Notes: generated by a model from the sequence alone, not told the origin. A DNA stretch of 6,497 nucleotides from Sulfidibacterium sp964549335 (GCA_964549335.1 CAZJUQ010000048.1:1-6497); one strand, 5' to 3'. Shown: positions 1 through 5,957, counted from the first letter of the stretch. Translations and numbers: made by a program.

Positions 1-430
1 AGCAAACAAGGGCAAAACCGTAATTTCCAATGAGGGCACATTTGAAATAAAACAGAAATATCAAATACTGCACATTGCCGACTGGTGTAACGAATGCGGC
101 AACTGCGCAACTTTTTGCCCAACGGCGGGAAAACCCTACTCCGACAAACCGCATTTGTACCTTACAAAAGAGAGTTTCGAGAAAAACAGAGATGGATTCT
201 TTTACGAAAACAACCTGCTGGCAGGTTATCTTGATAACGAAAAATATTCGTTCAGGGAGCTAAAAAATCAATATATATTCCAAAGCAAATCGATATCGGT
301 AAAATTAGACAAACAAACTTTTAAAATAGTTGATATGGAGATAAAAGAAAAGAGCACTTTTGAAGTCTCTTTGAAATTTGCAGCCGAAATGAAGGTTGTT
401 TTCGAGGGTGCAAAATCTTTTTGGGAATGA
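1..430 (+). CDS. ygfK: YgfK-like iron-sulfur oxidoreductase ('putative selenate reductase subunit'), C-terminal end, partial
   Basis: The reading frame enters from the left edge (first whole codon at base 2) and stops with TGA at 428-430, leaving about 142 residues. A ferredoxin-type 4Fe-4S motif, C-x2-C-x2-C-x3-C-P, lies at bases 86-121 in the context WCNECGNCATFCP, followed by a PY..KPHLYLTKESF segment. I recognise this order as the C-terminus of YgfK-type proteins, large flavin and iron-sulfur proteins related to the small subunit of glutamate synthase. Family knowledge: in enterobacteria ygfK lies in a purine and selenium-linked catabolic cluster, and the selenate reductase label rests on weak evidence. 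The visible part would accept or pass on electrons through the cluster in the cytoplasm. After the motif the tail is rich in Lys, Phe and Glu without further motifs. The flavin-binding part and the start lie outside the window, so the name is probable rather than proven. An ATG at 155 is internal and is not a start. Confidence 0.8.
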   Translation, partial: ANKGKTVISNEGTFEIKQKYQILHIADWCNECGNCATFCPTAGKPYSDKPHLYLTKESFEKNRDGFFYENNLLAGYLDNEKYSFRELKNQYIFQSKSISVKLDKQTFKIVDMEIKEKSTFEVSLKFAAEMKVVFEGAKSFWE

Positions 431-442
431 CAAATTAGATGC

Positions 443-456
443 AACTTTATAAAGTT
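443..456. promoter_or_regulatory. Perfect 14-base palindrome, candidate operator
   Basis: AACTTTATAAAGTT is identical to its own reverse complement. It lies 12 bases after the YgfK stop codon and directly before the candidate -33 element of the next promoter. Its outer flanks GCAA (441-444) and TTGC (459-462) are also complementary in an offset pairing. There is no loop and no T-run behind it, so a protein-binding site is more likely than a terminator. The cognate regulator is not in the window. Confidence 0.35.
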
Positions 457-457
457 T

Positions 458-488
458 ATTGCAATTTGACAACGGTTTATTACCTTTG
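458..488 (+). promoter_or_regulatory. Candidate Bacteroides-type promoter for the PLP-enzyme gene
   Basis: TACCTTTG at 481-488 matches the Bacteroidota -7 consensus TAnnTTTG. TTG at 459-461 sits 19 bases upstream, the usual spacing for the -33 element. Transcription would start near 492-495, giving a leader of about 190 bases before the ATG at 685. The gene could also be transcribed by read-through from ygfK, since no convincing terminator separates them. Confidence 0.4.
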
Positions 489-673
489 TAGCGGATTTTA
501 CCGGACAACCGGAACCCAAAGAGTTGCCGGAAACTCATGAAATCAGGCAATATTCCCCCGCAGGGAGACTTTCTTTCAGGAAACTTTTACCGGCTACGAC
601 GACAACAGAGGGAACCACGGATAACGATTTACCGGTACTTTACCGCTATTCAGAGATAGACAAACAACTGTAA
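470..673 (+). other. Open stretch without a start codon, possible gene remnant or leader
   Basis: This part of the gap between ygfK and the PLP enzyme stays open for 67 codons (from the stop at 467-469 to TAA at 671-673). It has no ATG at a plausible position. The conceptual product contains FVADFTGQPEPKELPETHEI, which faintly recalls the C-terminal part of Nudix hydrolases, where an acidic stretch precedes an EIRWF-like segment. The candidate promoter at 458-488 overlaps its beginning, which argues against an intact gene. It may be a decayed gene or simply a long leader. I cannot name it. Confidence 0.2.
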
Positions 674-684
674 AAGATATTAAA

Positions 685-2157
685 ATGACGGAAAAAGAAA
701 AAAGGGTATTGGAGAATACCATTAAAAGATGCAGGGAAAAAAACATTATTCTCCCGACATACAAACAGATGAGAAATCCGGAATTGATACCGGAAAAAAT
801 AAAAGAGGAATTGAAAAACATAGGTCTTTGGGACTTAAACCCGTTAAACCTGTTCAGAATAACGTGGAAAAACGAACCCGTTAAATCAGGAGGAGGCTTC
901 GGCGGGGTCAATTTTATTGAATTGCCGGGCGAGCTTACGGGAGTGAAAGCGAGAATAATAATGTTGATAGGTAAGTTTTTTCCCACGGGAGCACACAAAG
1001 TGGGAGCCACATTCGGACCGCTTGTAGAAAAACTTGTAACAGGACGCTTCGACCCCACGCGGCAAAAAGCATTGTGGCCTTCTACGGGCAACTACTGCCG
1101 GGGCGGAGCATACGACTCATACCTGTTGGGATGCCAGTCAATTGCAGTACTTCCGCAAGGAATGTCGCAAGAGCGTTTCGACTGGCTTAAAAAGGTGGGA
1201 GCCGAAATTTATGCAACTCCTGGCACCGAAAGTAATGTAAAAGAGATTTACGATAAAGTAAAAGAGTTGTTGGAAGAACGCGGCGACGAAATTGTAAACC
1301 TGAACCAGTTCGAAGAGATAGGTAACTCGTTGTGGCATTACGCAGTTACCGGCCCGGCAATGGAAGAGGTTTACAATACCGTTAAAAACGATAACGACAG
1401 ATTCAGCGGCGTATTTCTTACACAAGGCTCGGCAGGCACACTGGGCAGTACCGATTACCTGCGCGAAAAATTTCCCTCTTTTAAAGTGTGTGCCGGCGAA
1501 GCTCTTCAATGCCCCACTCTGTTACAAAACGGTTTCGGAGAACACCGTATAGAAGGTATCGGCGATAAACATGTGCCGTGGATACATAACATTAAAAACA
1601 TGGACATGGTTGCCGCCATTGACGACAACCCCAACATACGCCTTATGCGCCTTTTTAACGAACCCGAAGGAAAAGATTATTTGAAAAACGAACTGAAAAT
1701 CGACCCGGTACTGGTTGATAAACTCGAACTCCTCGGAATATCTTCCATAGCTAACCTTATGGGGTCGATAAAACTGGCAAAATGGTACGAAATGGACGAA
1801 AACGATATCATATTTACCGTTGCAACAGATTCGATGGAGATGTATCAAACACGCTTGAAAGAGGAAAACGAAAAACAGGGCAAGTTTACAACACGCGACG
1901 CCGCAGTAAGCTTCGAAGCCGACCTGTTGGGTCTGAATATTGACAACATGATAGAGATGAACTACTACGAGAAAAAAAGGATGCATAACCTTAAATATTT
2001 CACATGGATTGAACAACAGGGAAAAAGTTCGGAAGAACTGAATGCGCAATGGTACGACAAAAACTACTGGAAGTCGCGCTATGCCAAGGTGGAAGAGTGG
2101 GACAGGGAAATAGAAGAGTTTAACGAACGTACAGGTTTGTTGAAAAAATATATGTAA
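685..2157 (+). CDS. Fold-type II PLP-dependent enzyme (cysteine synthase/TrpB-like superfamily), substrate unknown
   Basis: The 490-residue product has the landmarks of the tryptophan synthase beta / cysteine synthase superfamily. The probable Schiff-base lysine is Lys105 in PTGAHKVGA, the counterpart of the GxHK motif in TrpB. An STGN loop at 133-136 matches the substrate-binding S/T-x-G-N loop. A glycine-rich phosphate-binding loop, QGSAGTLGS, lies at 248-255. It is cytoplasmic, with no signal peptide or membrane helix. At 490 residues it is longer than cysteine synthase (about 310) or YgeX-type diaminopropionate ammonia-lyase (about 400). The excess lies in a roughly 90-residue N-terminal extension and an acidic, Trp/Tyr-rich C-terminal tail from about residue 420. 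Chemistry on a small amino acid (beta-replacement, beta-elimination or deamination) is expected, but the substrate cannot be read from the sequence. Its place behind ygfK suggests a link to the same amino acid or purine catabolism. The start has a clear ATG but only a weak ribosome binding site, as is normal for Bacteroidota. Confidence 0.85.
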   Translation: MTEKEKRVLENTIKRCREKNIILPTYKQMRNPELIPEKIKEELKNIGLWDLNPLNLFRITWKNEPVKSGGGFGGVNFIELPGELTGVKARIIMLIGKFFPTGAHKVGATFGPLVEKLVTGRFDPTRQKALWPSTGNYCRGGAYDSYLLGCQSIAVLPQGMSQERFDWLKKVGAEIYATPGTESNVKEIYDKVKELLEERGDEIVNLNQFEEIGNSLWHYAVTGPAMEEVYNTVKNDNDRFSGVFLTQGSAGTLGSTDYLREKFPSFKVCAGEALQCPTLLQNGFGEHRIEGIGDKHVPWIHNIKNMDMVAAIDDNPNIRLMRLFNEPEGKDYLKNELKIDPVLVDKLELLGISSIANLMGSIKLAKWYEMDENDIIFTVATDSMEMYQTRLKEENEKQGKFTTRDAAVSFEADLLGLNIDNMIEMNYYEKKRMHNLKYFTWIEQQGKSSEELNAQWYDKNYWKSRYAKVEEWDREIEEFNERTGLLKKYM

Positions 2158-2166
2158 AACCACTCT

Positions 2167-2213
2167 CATCTCCGTTAACCGCTACGGAACCGGTGATGTT
2201 TTGAGTATTTTTT
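2167..2213 (+). terminator. Possible intrinsic terminator after the PLP-enzyme gene
   Basis: CATCTCCGTT (2167-2176) can pair with AACCGGTGATG (2188-2198) through eight base pairs interrupted by two single mismatches, with a loop of about 12 bases. The T-rich TTTTGAGTATTTTTT follows at 2199-2213. It lies 10 bases after the stop codon, a natural place for transcription to end. The interrupted stem and T-tract make this moderate evidence only. Confidence 0.35.
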
Positions 2214-2260
2214 ACCTACTCGCATATCGAATCAGGTAATTTTCAGTATAGCTCTCGATT

Positions 2261-2290
2261 GAAAATATGCGTAACCATATTTTCGTTTTT
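2261..2290 (+). terminator. AT-rich perfect hairpin, candidate back-up terminator
   Basis: GAAAATATG (2261-2269) and CATATTTTC (2276-2284) form a perfect 9-base stem around a 6-base loop, followed by GTTTTT. The T-run favours function on the plus strand. On the minus strand the hairpin is followed by AATCGAG, with no T-run, so it is a poor terminator for the converging operon. The stem is weak in G+C, which lowers certainty. Confidence 0.4.
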
Positions 2291-2407
2291 GCAAAATTTT
2301 GAAAATATACACTTTGACAGGGTTCGACAACTCCTCCGGAAAGAATGTACATTGACGTATAAATGACAAAACGGGCAAGAGGTTCTTAAAAGAATTTGCC
2401 GGGCGTG

Positions 2408-2938
2408 TTATACTTTTTTAAACTTGTAACCCTTTTTATCGAAATAGTTTCCAAGGATAAAACCGAGAGCAACAAAAACAGGAAAGGATATCAATATTCT
2501 TAAAATAAAAAATTTAAACCCCAAAAAACCCACCTCAAATGCAATTACCGGAATTTGCAGAATGGAAACCGAACTCAGGTAAATAAAAACATTTGTTGCC
2601 GGCGTTCCCTTTTTCCAAAGTATATATGCCACGGGAAAAGCCGCATAAATGGGACCGGCCTGAAGAAAGCCGAGTATCATCACCAAAAACACGCCCTTAA
2701 TTCCCGAAGCCTTGCCTATGTGTTTTTGCACCTTCTCTTTGGGCACCCATACATCGAACAAGCCAACCAGAATAAACATTACCGGCAACAACAAAATCAT
2801 CTCTTTTAAAAAGCCCCAAAAATTCTCTTCCGCAATCTTTATTCCAGGGGCATAACCTGTAGCATACGAGTATAATACAAACAGTGCAAAAGCAAATATC
2901 ACAATAAAATCGAACCTGCTATTTTTTCTCTTTTTCAT
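2408..2938 (-). CDS. Half-size ArsP/DUF318-type permease, subunit B
   Basis: The 176-residue product is almost wholly hydrophobic, with about five membrane segments (roughly 10-28, 42-63, 80-108, 113-135 and 143-165). The central stretch LQAGPIYAAFPVAYILWKKG, followed by a hydrophobic segment with small residues, resembles the repeated core of the ArsP_1/DUF318 predicted permeases. Full-length members are about twice as long, so this is a half. It aligns along its length with the product of the gene upstream; for example FLGFKFFILR here matches FLGYKMSILR there. The two are therefore paralogous halves and probably form one heteromeric transporter in the inner membrane. The basic N-terminus and the basic loop after helix 2 suggest a cytoplasmic N-terminus. 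The basic C-terminal tail (DKKGYKFKKV) does not fit a simple five-helix model. It contains no cysteine. It begins 5 bases after the preceding stop, as the last gene of the operon. The transported species is unknown. Confidence 0.75.
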   Translation of the reverse strand: MKKRKNSRFDFIVIFAFALFVLYSYATGYAPGIKIAEENFWGFLKEMILLLPVMFILVGLFDVWVPKEKVQKHIGKASGIKGVFLVMILGFLQAGPIYAAFPVAYILWKKGTPATNVFIYLSSVSILQIPVIAFEVGFLGFKFFILRILISFPVFVALGFILGNYFDKKGYKFKKV

Positions 2939-2943
2939 TTCAA

Positions 2944-3426
2944 TTAGGTTATGCTGTAAATTAATGCCATTAAAATACCCACCACCAAAGCCCCTGTAAA
3001 CGCTAATATGTTGCGGAGAATACTCATTTTATAACCGAGAAATTTAGCTTCAATGGGTATGGTTAATATCCCGACCATTTTTAAAGTGTTAATAAACACA
3101 GCGATAACACCGTAACTAACTCCCGTCTTTACCAATACACCCGCCAAGGGATACGAAATAAAACTCGGAATTATCGATACCGCTCCTATTACGGCAGCTG
3201 ATGCGTATGCCCAGACACCGGCTTTATTTCCAAGATATGCGGTTAGCGTGTCGCTCGACACAAAATAGAGCGCCACACTTATCAGTATCATTACCGACAG
3301 CAGAACAGGCAATATTTTCAAAAACATCAACGCTCCCCTCTTTATCCCTTGCAATGTTTTGTTCTTGTCAAACAAAAATGAGATTATCGTTACAACTGTG
3401 GCAGCAATTACAATTGTTATATTCAT
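2944..3426 (-). CDS. Half-size ArsP/DUF318-type permease, subunit A
   Basis: The 160-residue inner-membrane protein has about five hydrophobic segments (roughly 3-19, 33-55, 70-96, 102-124 and 136-158). The core SIIPSFISYPLAGVLVKTG aligns with the GPIYAAFPVAYILWKKG core of subunit B. Both are followed by a glycine or proline-containing helix and then FLG(Y/F)K..ILR. The basic loop here lies between helices 1 and 2 (DKNKTLQGIKR), so the N-terminus is predicted outside, opposite to subunit B. This is what two inverted halves of one permease would show. No cysteine is present, so a thiol-based metalloid relay inside the membrane part is unlikely. It starts 5 bases after the porin stop codon, with no evident ribosome binding site, consistent with translational coupling. 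Its family assignment is probable. Whether it moves an arsenical, a sulfur or selenium compound, or something else is open. Confidence 0.75.
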   Translation of the reverse strand: MNITIVIAATVVTIISFLFDKNKTLQGIKRGALMFLKILPVLLSVMILISVALYFVSSDTLTAYLGNKAGVWAYASAAVIGAVSIIPSFISYPLAGVLVKTGVSYGVIAVFINTLKMVGILTIPIEAKFLGYKMSILRNILAFTGALVVGILMALIYSIT

Positions 3427-3431
3427 AGTAA

Positions 3432-4442
3432 CTATTTTAAAAAGAGTTGTATTTGCAAACTTGCAAAGTATTTCTCTATTTTATTATCATTCAACTGAAA
3501 ATAATTATCAAACGACAACTTTATTTTATCTCCTTTTACCAGGTAATTGTAACCGATACGGTAATAGGGTTTGTCGGAAGTTTCTTCAATCAAATCGTTA
3601 TAGGTTTCGCAAGAGAGGACTATTTGATTTTTATTCAGGTTTACAGCGGATAAAATATAATATCCGCCGGCTTTATTGCCGTCAAAGTCTGCATTTAAAT
3701 ACTCCGCTTGTATTTCGAATATTCTGCTTTTATACATTGCAAATAAATTATATCTGATATCATTTCCTGTAAAAAGAACAGTATCGGGCAAAATAAACCT
3801 TAATTGCAAGTTAACGGCATAGCGGTATTGCAATGAATACCCCAATTTAATTTCATCATGCCCAAACGGAATTCGAAACAATGATTTGTGTGTTATCATA
3901 TAACCTTTGTTATTAAAGCGGTACTCTTTGATTCCGTAACCGTTAAACAATCCCAAATGTGTCTCAAAACGTTTGTCTTTTGTCCCGAAATTAAGCTGTA
4001 CACCGATATCCCTTACGCCCAAAGTTCCGTCAGGTATAAGTGCGTTAATAACTCTTGCTCTTTCAAGAGGCGCCATTTTAAAATCGGATTGAAAGCGCTG
4101 GAGACTGTATTGAGGAACAAACTGCCCGATATCCAACGAAAACAAACCTGATTTGTATCCGATTTTCACATCTTGCAAAAAAAATCTCTCCTGCGAAAAA
4201 CTTGAAAATGTTGTTTGAATTTTATAGCTCCAATGCTCCGAAAATTCCGGCTTTGATTTTATCCACAATTTTAGCCTCCTTACCGAAAAGCTTGTATAAT
4301 CGTCAAAATCGGTAATGCCTCTTAATTGGATATAACCGTTGAAATCAATTGAATTAACAAAATTTGTTTTTTGTGTATATGCGGGGTTTGCAAAATAAAA
4401 AAGTGACAAAACAAACATTAACCTTTTCATCTTCAAGTTCAT
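3432..4442 (-). CDS. Small OprO/OprP-like outer-membrane porin
   Basis: The 336-residue product has a signal peptide (MNLKMKRLMFVLSLFYFANPAYT, cleavage near residue 23) and then a long series of alternating beta-strand segments rich in aromatic residues. The segments FSVRRLKLWIKSK (52-64), QDVKIGYKSGLFSLDIGQF (90-108) and GTLGVRDIGVQLNFG (139-153) match the conserved order seen in phosphate-selective porin O/P proteins: strand, solvent-exposed loop, then G-Q-F. It would form an anion-tolerant beta-barrel pore in the outer membrane. At 336 residues it is short for the family (often 350-450). The last strand ends in QIQLFLK rather than in a terminal aromatic residue. The start is fixed by the ATGA overlap with the rhodanese stop; a second Met at residue 5 is possible. 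Its position between a rhodanese and two permeases suggests it carries the operon's substrate across the outer membrane, rather than phosphate. Confidence 0.75.
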   Translation of the reverse strand: MNLKMKRLMFVLSLFYFANPAYTQKTNFVNSIDFNGYIQLRGITDFDDYTSFSVRRLKLWIKSKPEFSEHWSYKIQTTFSSFSQERFFLQDVKIGYKSGLFSLDIGQFVPQYSLQRFQSDFKMAPLERARVINALIPDGTLGVRDIGVQLNFGTKDKRFETHLGLFNGYGIKEYRFNNKGYMITHKSLFRIPFGHDEIKLGYSLQYRYAVNLQLRFILPDTVLFTGNDIRYNLFAMYKSRIFEIQAEYLNADFDGNKAGGYYILSAVNLNKNQIVLSCETYNDLIEETSDKPYYRIGYNYLVKGDKIKLSFDNYFQLNDNKIEKYFASLQIQLFLK

Positions 4443-4816
4443 TTGGTTGCTTTAAATATTTTTCCGGGTTTCAGCATTTTAGCCAAATCTTCGTTGGAAG
4501 CCTCAAGCCATTTAGCATTGTAGCCTTTCGAAAACAGATAGATGTAAGCCCACGCCGACCGCGTGCCCGAAGAACAAAAACAGGCAATAATCTTGTTGTC
4601 GGGTAATTCGCCTAACCTGTCCGGCAGTTCGTTTACCGGAATATTAAGCGTTTCAATCCCGAAAATTTCCAAATTGAAACTCAATGTTTGCACCTCTTTG
4701 CCGTCTCGCACATCAAGAAAAATAACATTTCCGGTTTCGAATAACTTTTCGAGGGATATTTTGTGTTTTCCGGTTCCACAAAACTCCAAATCCATTTTCA
4801 TTAGCGTGTTTTCCAT
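4439..4816 (-). CDS. Single-domain rhodanese (sulfurtransferase-like)
   Basis: The 125-residue cytoplasmic protein consists of one rhodanese domain. LDVRD (34-38) is the conserved CH2A-like motif, and the active-site loop CSSGTRS places the catalytic cysteine at Cys81, followed by the usual Gly-Thr-Arg-Ser. A second cysteine, Cys79, lies two residues before it (CFCSSGTRS), and a third, Cys13, lies near the N-terminus. Such proteins carry sulfane sulfur as a persulfide and pass it from thiosulfate or persulfides to an acceptor; some handle selenium. There is no signal peptide. The stop codon overlaps the porin start by four bases (ATGA), and the gene begins 10 bases after the transporter gene, behind an AAGG element that is a usable ribosome binding site. 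Together with the adjacent TSUP exporter this points to sulfur or selenium handling. The physiological donor and acceptor cannot be told from the sequence. Confidence 0.85.
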   Translation of the reverse strand: MENTLMKMDLEFCGTGKHKISLEKLFETGNVIFLDVRDGKEVQTLSFNLEIFGIETLNIPVNELPDRLGELPDNKIIACFCSSGTRSAWAYIYLFSKGYNAKWLEASNEDLAKMLKPGKIFKATK

Positions 4817-4826
4817 TTTTACCTTT

Positions 4827-5564
4827 TTATATTATTTTAAAAATCAATTTCACCGCCATTATTAAAAGAATAACGGCTAATATTTTTTTAACTGTTTGCG
4901 AATTAAGACGCTTTTGCATGAACACCGTTCCGAGTGTGGCACCTGCCACTCCCGCCACAGAGGCTATCAATAAAATTTTCCAATCAATATTGCCCATGGC
5001 CCAATAGGTTAAAAATCCCGAAAAGGATGAAAAAGGAACCACAAAAGCCGTAATTGCGGTAATTTTCTTGGGATTAAACCCCGCCATTAACATTAAAGGA
5101 GAGATGATTCCTCCACCGCCAATACCAAGCATTCCCGAAAGCAATCCGGCAAATGCACCGATAAAACCGAGTTTAACAACAGGAACATCGTCCCTGTATT
5201 TTTCCACATCTCTCTTCTTGTGAAGCAAAAACATAAAACCCGAAAACAAAAGAAATGCGGTGAAGAGAATGAGAATTATACGGTCGGGAATATATCTTGT
5301 AATATATGCACCTGCTATTGCAAATAAAAACGATGCAATGATAATGGGAATGCCGGCTTTAAAATCAAGTCGTTTGTTTTTTATATTGTTTATGCTCGCT
5401 CCCGTAAGACTTACCGTATTGTAAAACAAACCGACGGGTTTGGCAATGTTAACCGGTATCCCAAGCGACACAAGTACAGGTATCAATATTATAGCGGCTC
5501 CAACTCCCCCGAGTGAAAAAATAAATGCGGCTATAAACGATATGATAAAAATAATTGCTTCCAT
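4827..5564 (-). CDS. TauE/SafE (TSUP) family membrane transporter
   Basis: The product (245 residues from the start chosen here) is a polytopic inner-membrane protein with seven to eight hydrophobic segments and the twofold repeat typical of the TSUP family. The first repeat shows SLGGVGAAIILIPVLVSLG (18-36). The second shows LGIGGGGIISPLMLMAGF (146-163), the family's glycine-rich motif followed by proline. Family members export sulfite, sulfoacetate or other small organic acids and sulfur anions; direction and substrate are uncertain here. There is no cysteine. A longer frame reaches 5675 but would overlap the ArsR gene by about 60 bases and give a non-membrane N-terminus. ATG at 5562-5564 (MEAIIFI) or 5580-5582 (MPLFYVMEA) is more likely and starts at the first membrane helix. 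It lies 50 (or 32) bases downstream of the regulator and 10 bases upstream of the rhodanese, clearly in one transcript. Confidence 0.85.
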   Translation of the reverse strand: MEAIIFIISFIAAFIFSLGGVGAAIILIPVLVSLGIPVNIAKPVGLFYNTVSLTGASINNIKNKRLDFKAGIPIIIASFLFAIAGAYITRYIPDRIILILFTAFLLFSGFMFLLHKKRDVEKYRDDVPVVKLGFIGAFAGLLSGMLGIGGGGIISPLMLMAGFNPKKITAITAFVVPFSSFSGFLTYWAMGNIDWKILLIASVAGVAGATLGTVFMQKRLNSQTVKKILAVILLIMAVKLIFKII

Positions 5565-5614
5565 AACATAAAATAAAGGCATACCGCAAACAAACGATAG
5601 CCTTTGCAAAAAAA

Positions 5615-5920
5615 TTATTTGAAAAAATCTGAAAATAACCGTTTCGCTTTCTTCCAGTTTTCCTGATTGATGCAATATTTAATCTTAGGAGGATTTACCT
5701 CGCCTTGTATTAATCCTGCATCCTTCAATTCTTTCAAATGTTGCGATACCGTCGATTGGGCAATTGGCAAAATATCAACCAAATCGCCCGTAAAACAACA
5801 CGATTGATTGTCAAGATATTTAAGAATTAATAATCTTGTGGGATGCCCGAGCGCTTTGGCAAATCTGGCAATCTCCTTTAAGCTGTCATCGTATTCAATA
5901 TTAGTTAAAGTTCTATTCAT
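5615..5920 (-). CDS. ArsR/SmtB-family transcriptional regulator with Cys41-Cys42 and Cys83
   Basis: The 101-residue winged-helix protein has the sequence order of ArsR repressors: FAKALGHPTRLLILKYL (20-36), a helix-turn-helix containing IAQSTVSQHLKELKDAGLIQG (53-73), and a beta-wing VNPPKIKYCINQENW (75-89). The cysteines are Cys41 and Cys42 just before the FTGDL element, and Cys83 in the wing. The canonical arsenic site of E. coli ArsR (ELCVCDL) is absent. Aligned on DL/EL, Cys42 falls where the first persulfide-sensing cysteine of BigR/SqrR lies, but their second, C-terminal cysteine has no counterpart, so the inducer may be arsenite, another metalloid or reactive sulfur. It is the first gene of the operon and should repress it and itself. 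Start choice: an in-frame ATG 36 bases upstream (5954-5956) would place the start inside the promoter and add MRLTITVYYFCV, which is not family-like. ATG at 5918-5920 gives a family-typical N-terminus. Confidence 0.85.
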   Translation of the reverse strand: MNRTLTNIEYDDSLKEIARFAKALGHPTRLLILKYLDNQSCCFTGDLVDILPIAQSTVSQHLKELKDAGLIQGEVNPPKIKYCINQENWKKAKRLFSDFFK

Positions 5921-5924
5921 GACG

Positions 5925-5957
5925 CAAAAATAATAAACGGTTATAGTTAATCGCAAA
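5925..5957 (-). promoter_or_regulatory. Candidate Bacteroides-type promoter of the arsR-led operon
   Basis: On the minus strand TTTG (complement of 5954-5957) is followed after 21 bases by TATTTTTG (complement of 5925-5932), a full match to the -33 and -7 consensus. The -7 box ends only four bases before the ATG of the regulator, so transcription would begin at or within a base or two of that codon. This predicts a leaderless message unless an upstream promoter is also used. The coordinates cover the two elements. Confidence 0.55.

Noticed and set aside
496..646. Four TTTACCG-type words at about 497, 586, 628 and 639
   Set aside because: Spacing is irregular and the flanks differ, so they do not form a repeat or a recognisable operator array.
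594..1091. Long minus-strand open frame (165 codons) opposite the PLP-enzyme gene
   Set aside because: It lies antisense to a gene with clear family motifs and its product shows no recognisable motif. Similar frames at 1138-1509 and 1522-2169 are likewise shadows of the same gene.
2944..3426. Frameshift or assembly error splitting one permease into two genes
   Set aside because: The two products align with each other along their whole length rather than continuing one another. Each has its own start and stop, and they are separated by a clean 5-base gap. They are paralogous halves, not fragments of a broken chain.
3359..3757. Plus-strand open frame of 132 codons opposite permease A and the porin
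   Set aside because: It runs antisense across the junction of two operon genes, and its conceptual product is rich in Phe, Tyr, Arg and Cys without family features.
5565..5675. Upstream extension of the TSUP gene beginning MHQSGKLEES
   Set aside because: It would overlap the ArsR coding region by about 60 bases and add a non-membrane N-terminus, while two better Met starts lie at the first membrane helix.
5921..5956. Twelve-codon N-terminal extension of the ArsR protein
   Set aside because: It would start within the operator and promoter elements, and MRLTITVYYFCV is unlike ArsR N-termini.
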